A stretch of DNA of 64,000 bases, from assembly GCA_027493885.1 (NCBI GenBank), contig JAOSJZ010000001.1, forward strand, positions 806,001 to 870,000. Direction: 5' to 3'. This document shows, piece after piece, positions 8,798 to 17,346 of this stretch (positions are counted from its first letter, which is position 1; the number at the start of each line of letters is the position of its first letter). A program made the translations under genes and the position numbers. The notes under the pieces were generated by a model. The model ran no database searches. It had not been told where the DNA came from and saw only the letters and a list, made by a program, of their open reading frames with translations. The DNA comes from Gaiella sp. (lineage in GTDB: Bacteria > Actinomycetota > Thermoleophilia > Gaiellales > Gaiellaceae).

Positions 8798-9867
8798 GCC
8801 CCGTCCTGCTGCACCGCGACGCCGTCCAGCTCGATCCGGGTGCCCGGCATGCGGAGGTCCTTGACGATGTCCCAGTGGATCCGCGACTCGTTCGCTCCGC
8901 CGAGGTCGGGGAAGCCGTTTCCGAGCGCGAGATGGACCGTGCCGTCGATCTTCTCGTCGAAGAGCGTGTTGCGCATGTAGCGCGTGATGCCGGGGTTGCA
9001 GCCGATGCCGAGCTCCCCGAGCCGCCGCGCGCCCTCGTCCGAGTCCAGCGTCTCGACGAGGAACGCCTCGTTCGTCTCCGCGGAGGCGTCGACGACCTTG
9101 CCGCCCTCGAAGCGGAGCCGGATGCCGTTCATCTCACGACCCGCGTAGACGGCGGGAAACTCCGAGAAGCTCACGACTCCTTCCGCGGAGTCCTCGACCG
9201 GGCAGCCGAAGAGCTCGCCGCCGGGGACGTTCGCGCCGCCGGCGTCGACCTTCATCGTGCGGCCCCCGAGTGAGAGCCGCAGGTCGGTGCCGTCACCGAC
9301 GATCCTGACCTCGTCGGCCGCGTCGAAGCGGTCGGCGTAGCGCTGCATGCGGTTCCGCTCGGCGTCCCAGTCGAGGAGGCACGCGCCGTAGAGGAAGTCC
9401 GCGAACTCGCCGGTCGACATCCCGGCCTCCTGCGCGAGCGCCGGAGTCGGGTACTGGCAGCCCACCCACGGGACCTCGCCCGCGAAGACGCGCTCGAGCG
9501 CCGGCCGGTAGGCGCCCTGGAGCGCCGCAGTGCGCTCGACCTCCACGCTCGACGCGTCGCGGGTGTTCTCGGGCGCGTCGATCGCGATCAGCGCGTCGCA
9601 GTTCTCGATCGCGTGCTGCTCGATGGGCGCGGGGATCGCGATCCGCTCGAGCGGCGCGGCGCGGACCCACGTGCGCGAGGCGATGTTCGCGTCGAACGTG
9701 ACGCGGAGGAGCGCGTACGCGTCTCGCTCCGCGATCTTCGTGACAACCTCCTCGAGCAGCGGACGCCCGTGCGGCGTGCCGACGACGACGACCTGCCAGC
9801 CGGGCCGCACGCCGACGCACGTGTCGACGAGGAGCTCGGCGAGTTGACGATCTCTGGAGTCAGCCAT
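8785..9867 (-). CDS. Aminopeptidase, M29 (AmpS/aminopeptidase T) family
   Basis: The 360-residue protein starts at the ATG at 9867 (MADSRDRQLAELLVDTCVGV). It shows the M29 layout of an N-terminal regulatory-type domain and a C-terminal metal site: FSEFPAVYAGREMNGIRLRF, then AETNEAFLVETLD, LGELGIGCNPG and a terminal ESRIHWDIVKDLR. Members are cytoplasmic two-metal leucyl-type aminopeptidases. It is the first gene of a two-gene operon with an MFS exporter and is divergent from a TetR regulator only 45 bp away. Length is close to the family norm of about 360-410. Confidence 0.85.
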   Translation of the reverse strand: MADSRDRQLAELLVDTCVGVRPGWQVVVVGTPHGRPLLEEVVTKIAERDAYALLRVTFDANIASRTWVRAAPLERIAIPAPIEQHAIENCDALIAIDAPENTRDASSVEVERTAALQGAYRPALERVFAGEVPWVGCQYPTPALAQEAGMSTGEFADFLYGACLLDWDAERNRMQRYADRFDAADEVRIVGDGTDLRLSLGGRTMKVDAGGANVPGGELFGCPVEDSAEGVVSFSEFPAVYAGREMNGIRLRFEGGKVVDASAETNEAFLVETLDSDEGARRLGELGIGCNPGITRYMRNTLFDEKIDGTVHLALGNGFPDLGGANESRIHWDIVKDLRMPGTRIELDGVAVQQDGAWHV

Positions 9868-9883
9868 GACGCAGGAATATAAG

Positions 9884-9893
9884 ACGTACGTAC
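9884..9893. promoter_or_regulatory. Candidate TetR operator in 45-bp divergent promoter
   Basis: The spacer between the aminopeptidase start (9867) and the TetR start (9913) contains the palindrome GTACGTAC (9886-9893), extended as ACGTACGTAC. A TetR-family protein encoded next to it would be expected to bind such a site and repress both directions. Confidence 0.4.
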
Positions 9894-9912
9894 TGTTTTG
9901 TAAAGTGGGAGC

Positions 9913-10542
9913 GTGCCAAAGCTCAGCGAGACAGAGAAGCAGGCGAGGCGCCGAAGGGTGCTCGACGGGGCGCGACGCTGCTTCGCCCGGTACGGCTACG
10001 AGGGCGCGACAGTCGTGCGCCTGGAGCGGGAGATCGGCCTCTCGCGCGGCGCGATCTTCAACTGGTTCCCCTCGAAGCAGGAGCTCTTCCTCGCGCTCGC
10101 CGCCGAGGACAACGCGCGTCTCCACGCGCTCTTCGCCGAGGAGGGGTTCGACGCGCTCCTCGAGGCGGTGACCGAGCACGAGCCCGACTGGCTCGCCGTC
10201 TACCTCGAGTTCGGGCGCCTGCTGAAAGCGGATCCGGGGCTCCGCGAGCGGTGGGTCGCGATCGCCCCGCCCGAGGCGCGTGAGCGCAGCAGGGCCTGGA
10301 TCGAGTACGGCCAGGCCTCGGGCGAGCTGCGCTCCGACCTGTCGGCCGAGGAGATCGGGCAGTTCATCGGCGTCGTCGTCGACGGCGTCGTAGCGCAGCG
10401 GGCGCTCGGGTTCGACCCGCCGCCGCGGGAGCTGGTGCTGCGCCTGGTGCGGCAAGCCATCCGGGCGGGGGGACCGGTGTCGGACGTCGGTCCGACACGT
10501 CCGGGCGTCGACACCCCTCGCGGCACGTCGGTCTCCGACTGA
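9913..10542 (+). CDS. TetR/AcrR family transcriptional regulator
   Basis: The 209-residue protein has a typical N-terminal TetR helix-turn-helix: RRVLDGARRCFARYGYEGAT, then VRLEREIGLSRGAIFNWFPS and KQELFLA. A helical ligand-binding domain follows. The GTG at 9913 gives the normal distance to the HTH. It is transcribed away from the aminopeptidase/MFS pair and probably represses that operon and itself in response to a small ligand. The last 25 residues are unusually Pro/Thr/Ser-rich and probably unstructured. Confidence 0.88.
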   Translation: MPKLSETEKQARRRRVLDGARRCFARYGYEGATVVRLEREIGLSRGAIFNWFPSKQELFLALAAEDNARLHALFAEEGFDALLEAVTEHEPDWLAVYLEFGRLLKADPGLRERWVAIAPPEARERSRAWIEYGQASGELRSDLSAEEIGQFIGVVVDGVVAQRALGFDPPPRELVLRLVRQAIRAGGPVSDVGPTRPGVDTPRGTSVSD

Positions 10543-10563
10543 AGCCGGACGCCGCGGAGGACG

Positions 10564-11115
10564 TCACGCCGTACCCAGCTCCGCTCCGTACACGGTGGCG
10601 TAGACCTCCTCGGCCTCGAGCACCCGCCTCACGTACGACCGGGTCTCCGGGAACTCGATCTCCGAGCCCCGGCGGCGCCACGCGTCGACGTTCCCCTGGC
10701 CCGCGTGGTAGGCGGCCAGAGCCGTGGCCACGTCGTCGTAGCGGTCGAGCAGGTGGCGCAGGTACCAGGCGCCGTAGCGAATGTTGATCTCCGGGTCGAC
10801 GAGATCGCCGACGACGAACCGGTGCCCACCGGTGCGCACCGCGATGCCCCGGGCCGTCTCCGGCAGCAGCTGCATCAGCCCGACCGCGCCCGCCGGAGAT
10901 TGAGCCGACGCGTCGAACCTGCTCTCCGTGTAGATGACCGCGGCGAGCAGCGCCGGCGGTAGATCGTAGTTGCGCGCGTGCGCGGTGACGATCGCTTCGT
11001 AGCGGAGCGGATAGCGGATTCGCTGGTACCAGTCGGGCTGCGAGCTCACGACCCAGGCCGTGACGCCCGCCGCCCCCGCGATGACGAGCAGCGCGACGAT
11101 CCCGGCGCGCCTCAC
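10564..11115 (-). CDS. Soluble-lytic-transglycosylase-type (SLT, GH23) murein hydrolase
   Basis: The 183-residue product begins at the GTG at 11115, overlapping the coaE stop as GTGA. It has an N-terminal membrane anchor or signal (VRRAGIVALLVIAGAAGVTA). The SLT domain follows, with catalytic Glu in YTESRFDASAQS, then GAVGLMQLLPETA and AWYLRHLLDRYDD, and AALAAYHAGQGNV. It cleaves peptidoglycan between MurNAc and GlcNAc outside the membrane. Linkage to coaE and rpsA through overlapping genes suggests co-transcription. Confidence 0.88.
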   Translation of the reverse strand: MRRAGIVALLVIAGAAGVTAWVVSSQPDWYQRIRYPLRYEAIVTAHARNYDLPPALLAAVIYTESRFDASAQSPAGAVGLMQLLPETARGIAVRTGGHRFVVGDLVDPEINIRYGAWYLRHLLDRYDDVATALAAYHAGQGNVDAWRRRGSEIEFPETRSYVRRVLEAEEVYATVYGAELGTA

Positions 11116-11717
11116 GCCGGCGCCGCCGCCGCCTCCGCCTCCGCCTCGAGCTGCTTCATGACCTCGCCGACCCAGGCGACGAGGTCGTCGAAGCTGCCGG
11201 TGTTGACGTAGTGGAAGTCCGCGCGGCGGACCTTCTCCCGGTCGGGAAGCAGGCGCGAATCGCGATCGTCGCGGGCAACGCGGCGCCGCTGCTCCCGGAG
11301 CGCTCTGGGAGCGGTGATCACGACCACCCTGTCGAACCGCTCCTCCGCGCCGACCTCGAAGAGCAGAGGGACCTCCGTGACGCAGACGCGCGGAGGGTCG
11401 TCGAGCGCCGCGAGTTGCTCCCGCCACGTCAGGTACTCGCGCGAGACGAGCGGGTGAAGCAGCCCTTCCAGCCATTCGAGCTGCACGCGGTCGCCGAAGA
11501 CCGCCTGGGCGATCCGGCCGCGGTCGGGGCGGCCGTCGTCGCCGAGGATCTCTTCCCCGAGCCGAGCGACGAGCGCGTCGCGGACCTCGTCGTCGGAGGC
11601 GAGCAGGTGGTGGACGATCTCGTCGCTCGAGACCGTCGCCGCGCCGTGCGCCCGGAACGCGCCGAGGGCCGTCGACTTGCCGGCCCCGATGCTACCGGTG
11701 ATCGCGACCGCGAGCAC
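11112..11717 (-). CDS. coaE: Dephospho-CoA kinase
   Basis: The 201-residue protein, the normal CoaE length, starts at the GTG at 11717 (VLAVAITGSIGAGKST). The P-loop GSIGAGKST phosphorylates the 3'-OH of dephospho-CoA, the last step of CoA synthesis. DEIVHHLL, EVPLLFE and the lid region RVARDDRDSRLLPDREK are in the expected order. The gene begins 16 nt past the rpsA stop. Its Shine-Dalgarno and start codon lie inside a 23-nt perfect palindrome that matches the CIRCE operator consensus, so either HrcA binding or RNA folding could control it. Confidence 0.93.
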   Translation of the reverse strand: MLAVAITGSIGAGKSTALGAFRAHGAATVSSDEIVHHLLASDDEVRDALVARLGEEILGDDGRPDRGRIAQAVFGDRVQLEWLEGLLHPLVSREYLTWREQLAALDDPPRVCVTEVPLLFEVGAEERFDRVVVITAPRALREQRRRVARDDRDSRLLPDREKVRRADFHYVNTGSFDDLVAWVGEVMKQLEAEAEAAAAPA

Positions 11718-11735
11718 TCCTCTGCGAGGAGTGCT
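11713..11735 (-). promoter_or_regulatory. 23-nt perfect palindrome at the coaE start, CIRCE-like
   Basis: AGCACTCCTC (11713-11722) and GAGGAGTGCT (11726-11735) are exact inverted repeats around TGC. Within them, AGCACTC-N9-GAGTGCTA agrees with the HrcA operator CIRCE (TTAGCACTC-N9-GAGTGCTAA) at 15 of 18 conserved positions with the exact 9-nt spacer. As RNA, the same bases form a 10-bp stem that hides the GAGGAG ribosome-binding site and the GTG start of coaE, and it overlaps the rpsA stop codon. Confidence 0.5.
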
Positions 11736-13152
11736 AGACGTGCTCGGCGGCCTGATCGTCGTCGGACGGTGCGTCCGTCGCTTCGGGCCGCTCTTCGACG
11801 GTCTCGGGCTCCTGGCCGGCGTCGGCGGCAGACGCCTCAGGCTGCGTCTCCACTTCCGCGACGGCCTCGGACTCTGCCTCGGCAGCCGGCGCTGCCTCGT
11901 CGGGCTGATCGGCGGCGAGCGTGCCCTCGACGATCTCCTCGACGACCGCCGCATTCGAGGGGAACGCCTCCTCCGACAGCCTGAGGTCGGGCATCGAGTG
12001 GACGGACGTGCCGCCGTCCGCGCGCGGCACGGGTACGGCGCCCTCCTCGACGCGCTTGAGCGAGAGTGAGAGCCGGCGGCGGTCGCCGTCGATCTCGAGC
12101 ACCAGGACGTTCACCGGGTCGCCCTGGGAGACGACCTCGCGGGGGTTCTCGACGTGGTGGTTCGCGAGCTCCGAGATGTGGACGAGGCCCTCGACGCCGG
12201 GAAGGATCTCGACGAAGGCGCCGAACGTGACGACCTTCGTGACGCGCCCCTCGACGACGTCACCCTCGCCGTAGCTGTCGAGCACCTGCTGCCACGGGTC
12301 GGACTGGGTCTGCTTGAGGCCGAGCGAGATCCGCTGGCGCTCGCGGTCGATGTCGAGCACCTTGACGTTGACGGTCTGGCCGATCTCGAGCACCTCGGAC
12401 GGGTGGTTGACGTGCGACCAGCTGAGCTCCGAGATGTGGATCAGGCCGTCCATCCCGTCGAGGTCGACGAACGCGCCGAAGTCGACGATGTTGGAGATCG
12501 TGCCCTCGACGACGTCGCCCGGGTTGAGCCGGTCGAGTATCGCCTGGCGCATCTCCTTGCGCTCGTCCTCGAGGACGGCGCGGCGCGAGAGGACGACGTT
12601 GTTGCGGGAGCGGTTGAGCTCGATGACCTTGCAGCGGAGCTCCTTGCCGAGGAACTCGTCCAGGTCCTGCACGCGGCGGATGTCGACGAGCGAGGCCGGC
12701 AGGAACCCACGCACGCCGAGGTCGAGGATGAGGCCGCCCTTGACCACCTCGATCACGCGGCCGTTGACAGGCTCGCCGCTCTCGGCCGCGCCCTCGATCG
12801 CCTTCCAGGCGAGCTCGAAGCGGGCGCGTTTCTTCGAGAGGAGCAGGCGGCCCTCCGCGTCCTCCTTCGTCATCACGAGCGCGTCGATCTCGTCGCCCAC
12901 CGTGACCTCGTCGGCCGGGTTGACGTTCCGGCGGATCGACAGCTCGGCGACGGGGATGACGCCCTCGGACTTGTAGCCGATGTCGACCAGCACCTCGTCC
13001 TTGTCGACCCGCACCACCGTCCCGTGCACCACCTCCCCCTCGTTGATCGTCGGGAAGGTGCCGTCGTAGTCGGGGATCAGCTCCCCGTCGGGGCCGGTCG
13101 TCCAGACGCCGGCTTCGGGTTGGGTGGGTGTCTCGAGTGCGTGGTTGCTCAT
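11734..13152 (-). CDS. rpsA: 30S ribosomal protein S1
   Basis: The 472-residue protein has four S1 RNA-binding domains: about 35-105 (GEVVHGTVVRVDKDEVLVDI), 120-185, 205-275 (GDVVEGTISNIVDFGAFVDL) and 290-360 (GDVVEGRVTKVVTFGAFVEI). A long acidic Ala/Glu tail follows, the usual actinobacterial S1 layout. It brings mRNA to the small ribosomal subunit. The ATG at 13152 is preceded by a TATACT box only 10 nt upstream, so the transcript probably has little or no leader. coaE and a lytic transglycosylase follow in the same operon. Confidence 0.95.
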   Translation of the reverse strand: MSNHALETPTQPEAGVWTTGPDGELIPDYDGTFPTINEGEVVHGTVVRVDKDEVLVDIGYKSEGVIPVAELSIRRNVNPADEVTVGDEIDALVMTKEDAEGRLLLSKKRARFELAWKAIEGAAESGEPVNGRVIEVVKGGLILDLGVRGFLPASLVDIRRVQDLDEFLGKELRCKVIELNRSRNNVVLSRRAVLEDERKEMRQAILDRLNPGDVVEGTISNIVDFGAFVDLDGMDGLIHISELSWSHVNHPSEVLEIGQTVNVKVLDIDRERQRISLGLKQTQSDPWQQVLDSYGEGDVVEGRVTKVVTFGAFVEILPGVEGLVHISELANHHVENPREVVSQGDPVNVLVLEIDGDRRRLSLSLKRVEEGAVPVPRADGGTSVHSMPDLRLSEEAFPSNAAVVEEIVEGTLAADQPDEAAPAAEAESEAVAEVETQPEASAADAGQEPETVEERPEATDAPSDDDQAAEHV

Positions 13153-13162
13153 CGGAGCGCGG

Positions 13163-13168
13163 AGTATA
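13163..13168 (-). promoter_or_regulatory. -10 box of rpsA
   Basis: TATACT on the minus strand ends 10 nt before the rpsA ATG. It is one of the best -10 matches in the window and would start transcription only a few bases before the codon. No clear -35 hexamer is visible. Confidence 0.4.
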
Positions 13169-13199
13169 GCGGGGCATTCGCGGGCGCCTCGCTCCGCGA

Positions 13200-13582
13200 A
13201 TCGCCCGACCGTCGAGCTTGCGTTCCCCGCCGAGGAGGTCGTCCGCGGGCTCGACGCCACGCCTGTGACACATCGCCACAGGGATCATCTCGACGGGCTC
13301 TACCTCGCCGGCGACACCGCTTGGTACGGGGCGGCGAGGAGACGATCGAGCGCTTCCGTCCCCGGGTCGCGGTCGTGAGCGCGGGCGGCGCGTCGTTTCT
13401 CGAGGGTGGCCTGATCGTGATGCGAAGCGACGACGTGCGCGAGGTCGTGTGCGTGCCCGTGGCGGTCGCCGTGCACCCCGAGGCGCTCAACCGCTGCTTC
13501 CTGACCTGGGCCGAGCTCGCAGCCGCCGTCCCGGGGGTCGTGATCCCCGGGACGGCGAGAGCGTCAGCCCGTTGGACGCTTC
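13200..13582 (+). pseudogene. Relic of an MBL-fold metallo-hydrolase gene
   Basis: One frame reads VTHRHRDHLDGLYLAGDTAWY, containing the HxHxDH metal motif of metallo-beta-lactamase-fold hydrolases directly joined to the GDT motif that normally lies about 100 residues later. Near 13330 the frame shifts and continues EETIERFRPRVAVVSAGGAS then FLEGGLIVM. Further on, VPVAVAVHPEALNRC and PGVVIPG follow before the end decays. The missing middle and the frameshift show a decayed gene rather than a sequencing slip alone. The fragment lies between rpsA and the phosphodiesterase fusion, on the opposite strand. Confidence 0.7.
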
Positions 13583-13583
13583 T

Positions 13584-16500
13584 CTACGGCCCGACGATCC
13601 GCCCTTCGACCGTCGATGCGACGGGCGAGTTGGCGGCGATGTAGTCGATGGCGACCTGCATCAGGTCGTCGCCGGGCTGCAGGACGTCTGTTCCGTTGGC
13701 GAAGACCGTGTAGCCGTCACCGCCCGTGTACATGAAGTCGTTCGTCACGAAGCGGACCGGGTCGGACGGCCCGATCGGCGTCAGCGTCCCGGACGGCCCG
13801 TCGGGCGCCTTCCATATCGCGTCGATCACGGGTGTCGCGCCCGAGCAGTGGAACTGCACCTTGAGGCCCGAGATCTGCGGCGAGCGGCCCGAATGGATCG
13901 CAGGGTTGCAGGTCGGCGAGAAGCCGTTCTCGAACGCGGTCGCGAGCTCGGCACCCGTGAGAGTCAGGATCACCGTCCGATTGCCGAACGGCAGCACGGC
14001 GAAGACCTCGCCCCACGTGATCTCTCCGGGCTGCTCGCCCGCACTCGGCGGGGCGACGAGCAGGTCGGCCCGCAAGCCGCCCGAGTTGGTGTAGGCGGCG
14101 TCCACACCGGGATACTTCGCCCGCATCGCGTCGGTGACGAGATTGCCGATCGCGGACTCGCGCAGCCGGTCCGGGTCTCGCTTGATGTCGATCGACTGTG
14201 TCCCGATCACCTGGTTGCGGAGGACTGCTGTCTGAGCGTTCGCGTCGTCGACGATCGCCTTCACGTCACCCCTCGCGGCAACGCCGAGGTTCTTCGCCAC
14301 ACGGGTCGCCCCGCCGGCCCACGCCACGTCCCCACCGTGGACCATCAGCTGGAGGACGGAGTAGCTCGTCCCTGCGTTGATGCCCTCGAGGATGAGGATG
14401 TTCCCACGCATCAGGTTCGAGATGCGGTGCGTGTGGCCGACGAGCATCGCGTCGACGGTCGTGTCCTGGAGCGCGTCCGCGATGTCGAGGATCGGCCCCG
14501 TCCACGGGTTGCCGAGGGCGTTCCCGATCGTGTTGCGGCCGGTGCTCGTCCCCTGATGGATCACGACGATCTGGACGCGGACGCCCTGCTGTCGCAGCCG
14601 TTCGGACTCGGCCCTGATCCTCGGCGCCTCGGCGAGGAACCGCAGACCGGCAGTGGCGCCGGCGGAGACGAGCTCCGGCGTGTTCTCCAGCTCGGCGCCG
14701 ATGACGCCGACCCGGACGCCGTTCACCGTGAACACCTTCGAGGGGGTCACCCACGACGGGAGCTGCCCCGTCGCCTGCTCGACGATGTTCGTGGCCAGGA
14801 ACGGGAAGTGCGCCCGCGCCTGGTGCTGGAGCAGCCGCTGCACGCCGTAGTCGAATTCGTGGTTGCCGTACGACGTCGCGTCGAGCCCCCACGCGTTCTC
14901 CACGTCGATCGCGGGCATGTCCTGGAGCAGCGCGGAGTTCGGCGGCGAAGCGCCGACGTTGTCGCCCGAGGCGAGCAGCAGCCCCGGGCCCGGGAGCGAC
15001 GCGAACTCCTCGTCGAACATCGTGGCGAGGAGCGCGGCGCCGCCGACGCTGACGTTGAGCCCGTCCTGCGAGAGGTTCGTCGGCTCGAGCTGCCCGTGGA
15101 AGTCGGTCAGCCCGACGATCGAAAGCGGCTTGTACGACTCGCCGCCCTTGAGGACGTCGAGCAAGGCGCGGCCCTGCGCGTGCTGCGGCTCGGCGATCCC
15201 GAGCAGGAACGCAAGCGTCGGCGCGAGGTCGATCGTGCGCGCGGAAACCTGACCCTTGGCGATGCCCTCGCCACCGGCGAGGAACGTCGCCCGCATGTTG
15301 ACGTTCGCGTCGAGGTCCTGAACCGCGGGCAGGTAGCCGTGCTGCCCGAAGAAGTGGGACGGTGCGACCAGCGTCCCCGGCGTCTCCGCGTCGAACTGGT
15401 ACGGCGGGTACGAGAACGCGATCACGTCACCGGTTCTCGTCGGGTTGGCCATGTCGGCGGTCGAGTCGGGCCCGTTCGGGATGTAGCGCGCCTCCGCCTT
15501 CGTGAAGACGCGGTCGATCAGCTTCCAGCCCTCGGGCTGGCCGTCGCCGGTCCAGTCGTTCGGGTCGGAGAGGCCCTGGTAGGCCGCCTCGAGCTGCGCG
15601 ACCGTCGCTTCGAGACTCGCTGCCGGGACCTGTTGGAAGCCGCCGCCCGTGGGATCGCGCCCCGCGAGATTGAGGTAGATCTGGACCGTCCCGCCGGCCC
15701 AGCAGGCCTTCGCCTTCCCGATCGTCTCGCCCGAGGCGGGCCGGCAGTTCGACGTCTGGGGCTTCGAGAGCAGCCCGAGATCGACGAGCGGCTTGCTCGC
15801 GTCGATCGCGAGGAACTGCGGCGCGAACCCGTGGTCCGAGGCGACGAACGTCGTCGGGTCCTTCCCCATCAGCTCGCGGGCGCGCGTCAGAACCTCGTCC
15901 GCCTCCTCGTAGGCGGTGCGGAGGAAGCCCTCGCGCGCGGCGACGCGGCCGTCCTTCTTCCCGTCGAGGTCGACGTCGTCGTACGCCGGGTTCGGGGCGC
16001 CGCCCGGGAGCTTCTGGGAGACGAGCCCGAGGAACTGGTGCTGGAACTCGTCCGTCGTCGGCATGCCGGCGAGGAGCAGGTCCGGCTGGTACGTCTCGGC
16101 GACGTACTCGAGCATCGGCAGGTGCCCGGTCTTCCAGTACAGGCCCTGCTCGACGTAGGTCTCCTCGGAGGTGATGCCGGACTCGAGGATCGCGAAGTCC
16201 GCGGCCGTCGAGGTCGGGAACTTCTGCGCGAGGTACTCGGCGAAGTCGCCGCTGAACCCCGACTCTCCGGGCCAGCTCGGCCAGGAGGCGATCGCCCGGC
16301 TGACCGAAGTGTGGAAGAGGCGAACCCGCGAGAGATCCGGCGTCAGCTCTTCGACCCTGACGAGCATCCCGGCCGTCAGCCCGGCCGAGGATCCGCCCTG
16401 GATCGTCACCTTGACGTCAATCCACTCGCCCTCCTCGAGCGTCCCGACTGCGTCCGCGGCGCTTTTCGTCTTCGAGAACAGGACCTTGTCGTAGTTCGTC

Positions 16501-17282
16501 CTGCCGTCGTTCGTCGAATCGAAGATGTAGGCATTCAGGCCGTACTTGTCGGTGCCGAAGTCGAGCACGCGCAGGCGCATCTCCTGCGCCGGCGAGAAGG
16601 TCGCCGGCAGGTTGCCCGACCAGCCGCTCGCGCTCGTCGGCGCAGCGGCCGGGTACGGCGCCTGCCCGGCGTGCCCGCCCGGCGTGTCGAACTGGAGCCC
16701 GAACGCGGCGATGAACGCCGCGTCGTCGAAGAGCACGTCTCCCGCTTGGCCGACGAAGTTCGTGGCGACGCCGCGGCCCGAGAAGAAGGACCGGAAGTCG
16801 ATCGTCGGCCCGGCGATCGTCGCGTTCCGGCCGCCCGCCCACTCGACCTGGGCGACCTTGAGCCCGCTCCGCTCGGCCGACTGGGCGAGCGACTCGGCCT
16901 GCAGCACGCCCGGATCGAACGCGGCCGTGCGGTTGCCGAACGGCTGCCCGTTGCGGTGGAACGTGTTGTTCGTGGAGCCGTGGACACCCGTCCACGCACC
17001 GGTCGCGAGGCTGTACCAGCCCGCGCCGGTGTTCGGCGGCGCCTGCGTGAGCAAGCCGTTGCCGCTCGCGGACGTCCCCTTCTTCAGGAACTCAGACATC
17101 GTCGGCAGGAGCCCCTGACCCGCGTAACGGGCGACGATGTCCTGCCGCAACCCGTCGGCGGCGAAGAAGACAGCCTTGTCGACGGATGGTTTCGCCTGGG
17201 TCGCGCTCGACCCGGCGCCCGCGCCGAGCGCGAGCACTCCGAGTGTCACGAGCGCAGCGAACAGCACGGCAATACGCCTCAT
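13584..17282 (-). CDS. Secreted nucleotide pyrophosphatase/phosphodiesterase fused to 5'-nucleotidase
   Basis: This 1,232-residue protein starts at the ATG at 17282, preceded by GGGGAGAGG, with a signal peptide ([20 protein letters not shown]). The N-terminal half belongs to the alkaline-phosphatase/NPP superfamily: metal-binding [10 protein letters not shown], the PNTGAGW region where the nucleophile is expected, and SDHGFAP. From about residue 725 it becomes a UshA-type 5'-nucleotidase: [26 protein letters not shown] and VGHTHR for the two-metal site. The 5'-nucleotidase C-terminal domain ([13 protein letters not shown] and GGLRADLL) completes it. The fusion could hydrolyse extracellular nucleotides or dinucleotides to nucleosides and phosphate in one polypeptide. 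No membrane anchor follows, so it is probably released. Confidence 0.88.
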   Translation of the reverse strand: MRRIAVLFAALVTLGVLALGAGAGSSATQAKPSVDKAVFFAADGLRQDIVARYAGQGLLPTMSEFLKKGTSASGNGLLTQAPPNTGAGWYSLATGAWTGVHGSTNNTFHRNGQPFGNRTAAFDPGVLQAESLAQSAERSGLKVAQVEWAGGRNATIAGPTIDFRSFFSGRGVATNFVGQAGDVLFDDAAFIAAFGLQFDTPGGHAGQAPYPAAAPTSASGWSGNLPATFSPAQEMRLRVLDFGTDKYGLNAYIFDSTNDGRTNYDKVLFSKTKSAADAVGTLEEGEWIDVKVTIQGGSSAGLTAGMLVRVEELTPDLSRVRLFHTSVSRAIASWPSWPGESGFSGDFAEYLAQKFPTSTAADFAILESGITSEETYVEQGLYWKTGHLPMLEYVAETYQPDLLLAGMPTTDEFQHQFLGLVSQKLPGGAPNPAYDDVDLDGKKDGRVAAREGFLRTAYEEADEVLTRARELMGKDPTTFVASDHGFAPQFLAIDASKPLVDLGLLSKPQTSNCRPASGETIGKAKACWAGGTVQIYLNLAGRDPTGGGFQQVPAASLEATVAQLEAAYQGLSDPNDWTGDGQPEGWKLIDRVFTKAEARYIPNGPDSTADMANPTRTGDVIAFSYPPYQFDAETPGTLVAPSHFFGQHGYLPAVQDLDANVNMRATFLAGGEGIAKGQVSARTIDLAPTLAFLLGIAEPQHAQGRALLDVLKGGESYKPLSIVGLTDFHGQLEPTNLSQDGLNVSVGGAALLATMFDEEFASLPGPGLLLASGDNVGASPPNSALLQDMPAIDVENAWGLDATSYGNHEFDYGVQRLLQHQARAHFPFLATNIVEQATGQLPSWVTPSKVFTVNGVRVGVIGAELENTPELVSAGATAGLRFLAEAPRIRAESERLRQQGVRVQIVVIHQGTSTGRNTIGNALGNPWTGPILDIADALQDTTVDAMLVGHTHRISNLMRGNILILEGINAGTSYSVLQLMVHGGDVAWAGGATRVAKNLGVAARGDVKAIVDDANAQTAVLRNQVIGTQSIDIKRDPDRLRESAIGNLVTDAMRAKYPGVDAAYTNSGGLRADLLVAPPSAGEQPGEITWGEVFAVLPFGNRTVILTLTGAELATAFENGFSPTCNPAIHSGRSPQISGLKVQFHCSGATPVIDAIWKAPDGPSGTLTPIGPSDPVRFVTNDFMYTGGDGYTVFANGTDVLQPGDDLMQVAIDYIAANSPVASTVEGRIVGP

Positions 17283-17346
17283 GTGCCTCTCCCCTGTTGT
17301 GGTCGCGGTGACGGGCGGCATCCTAACGCCGCCGCACGGCACCCTG

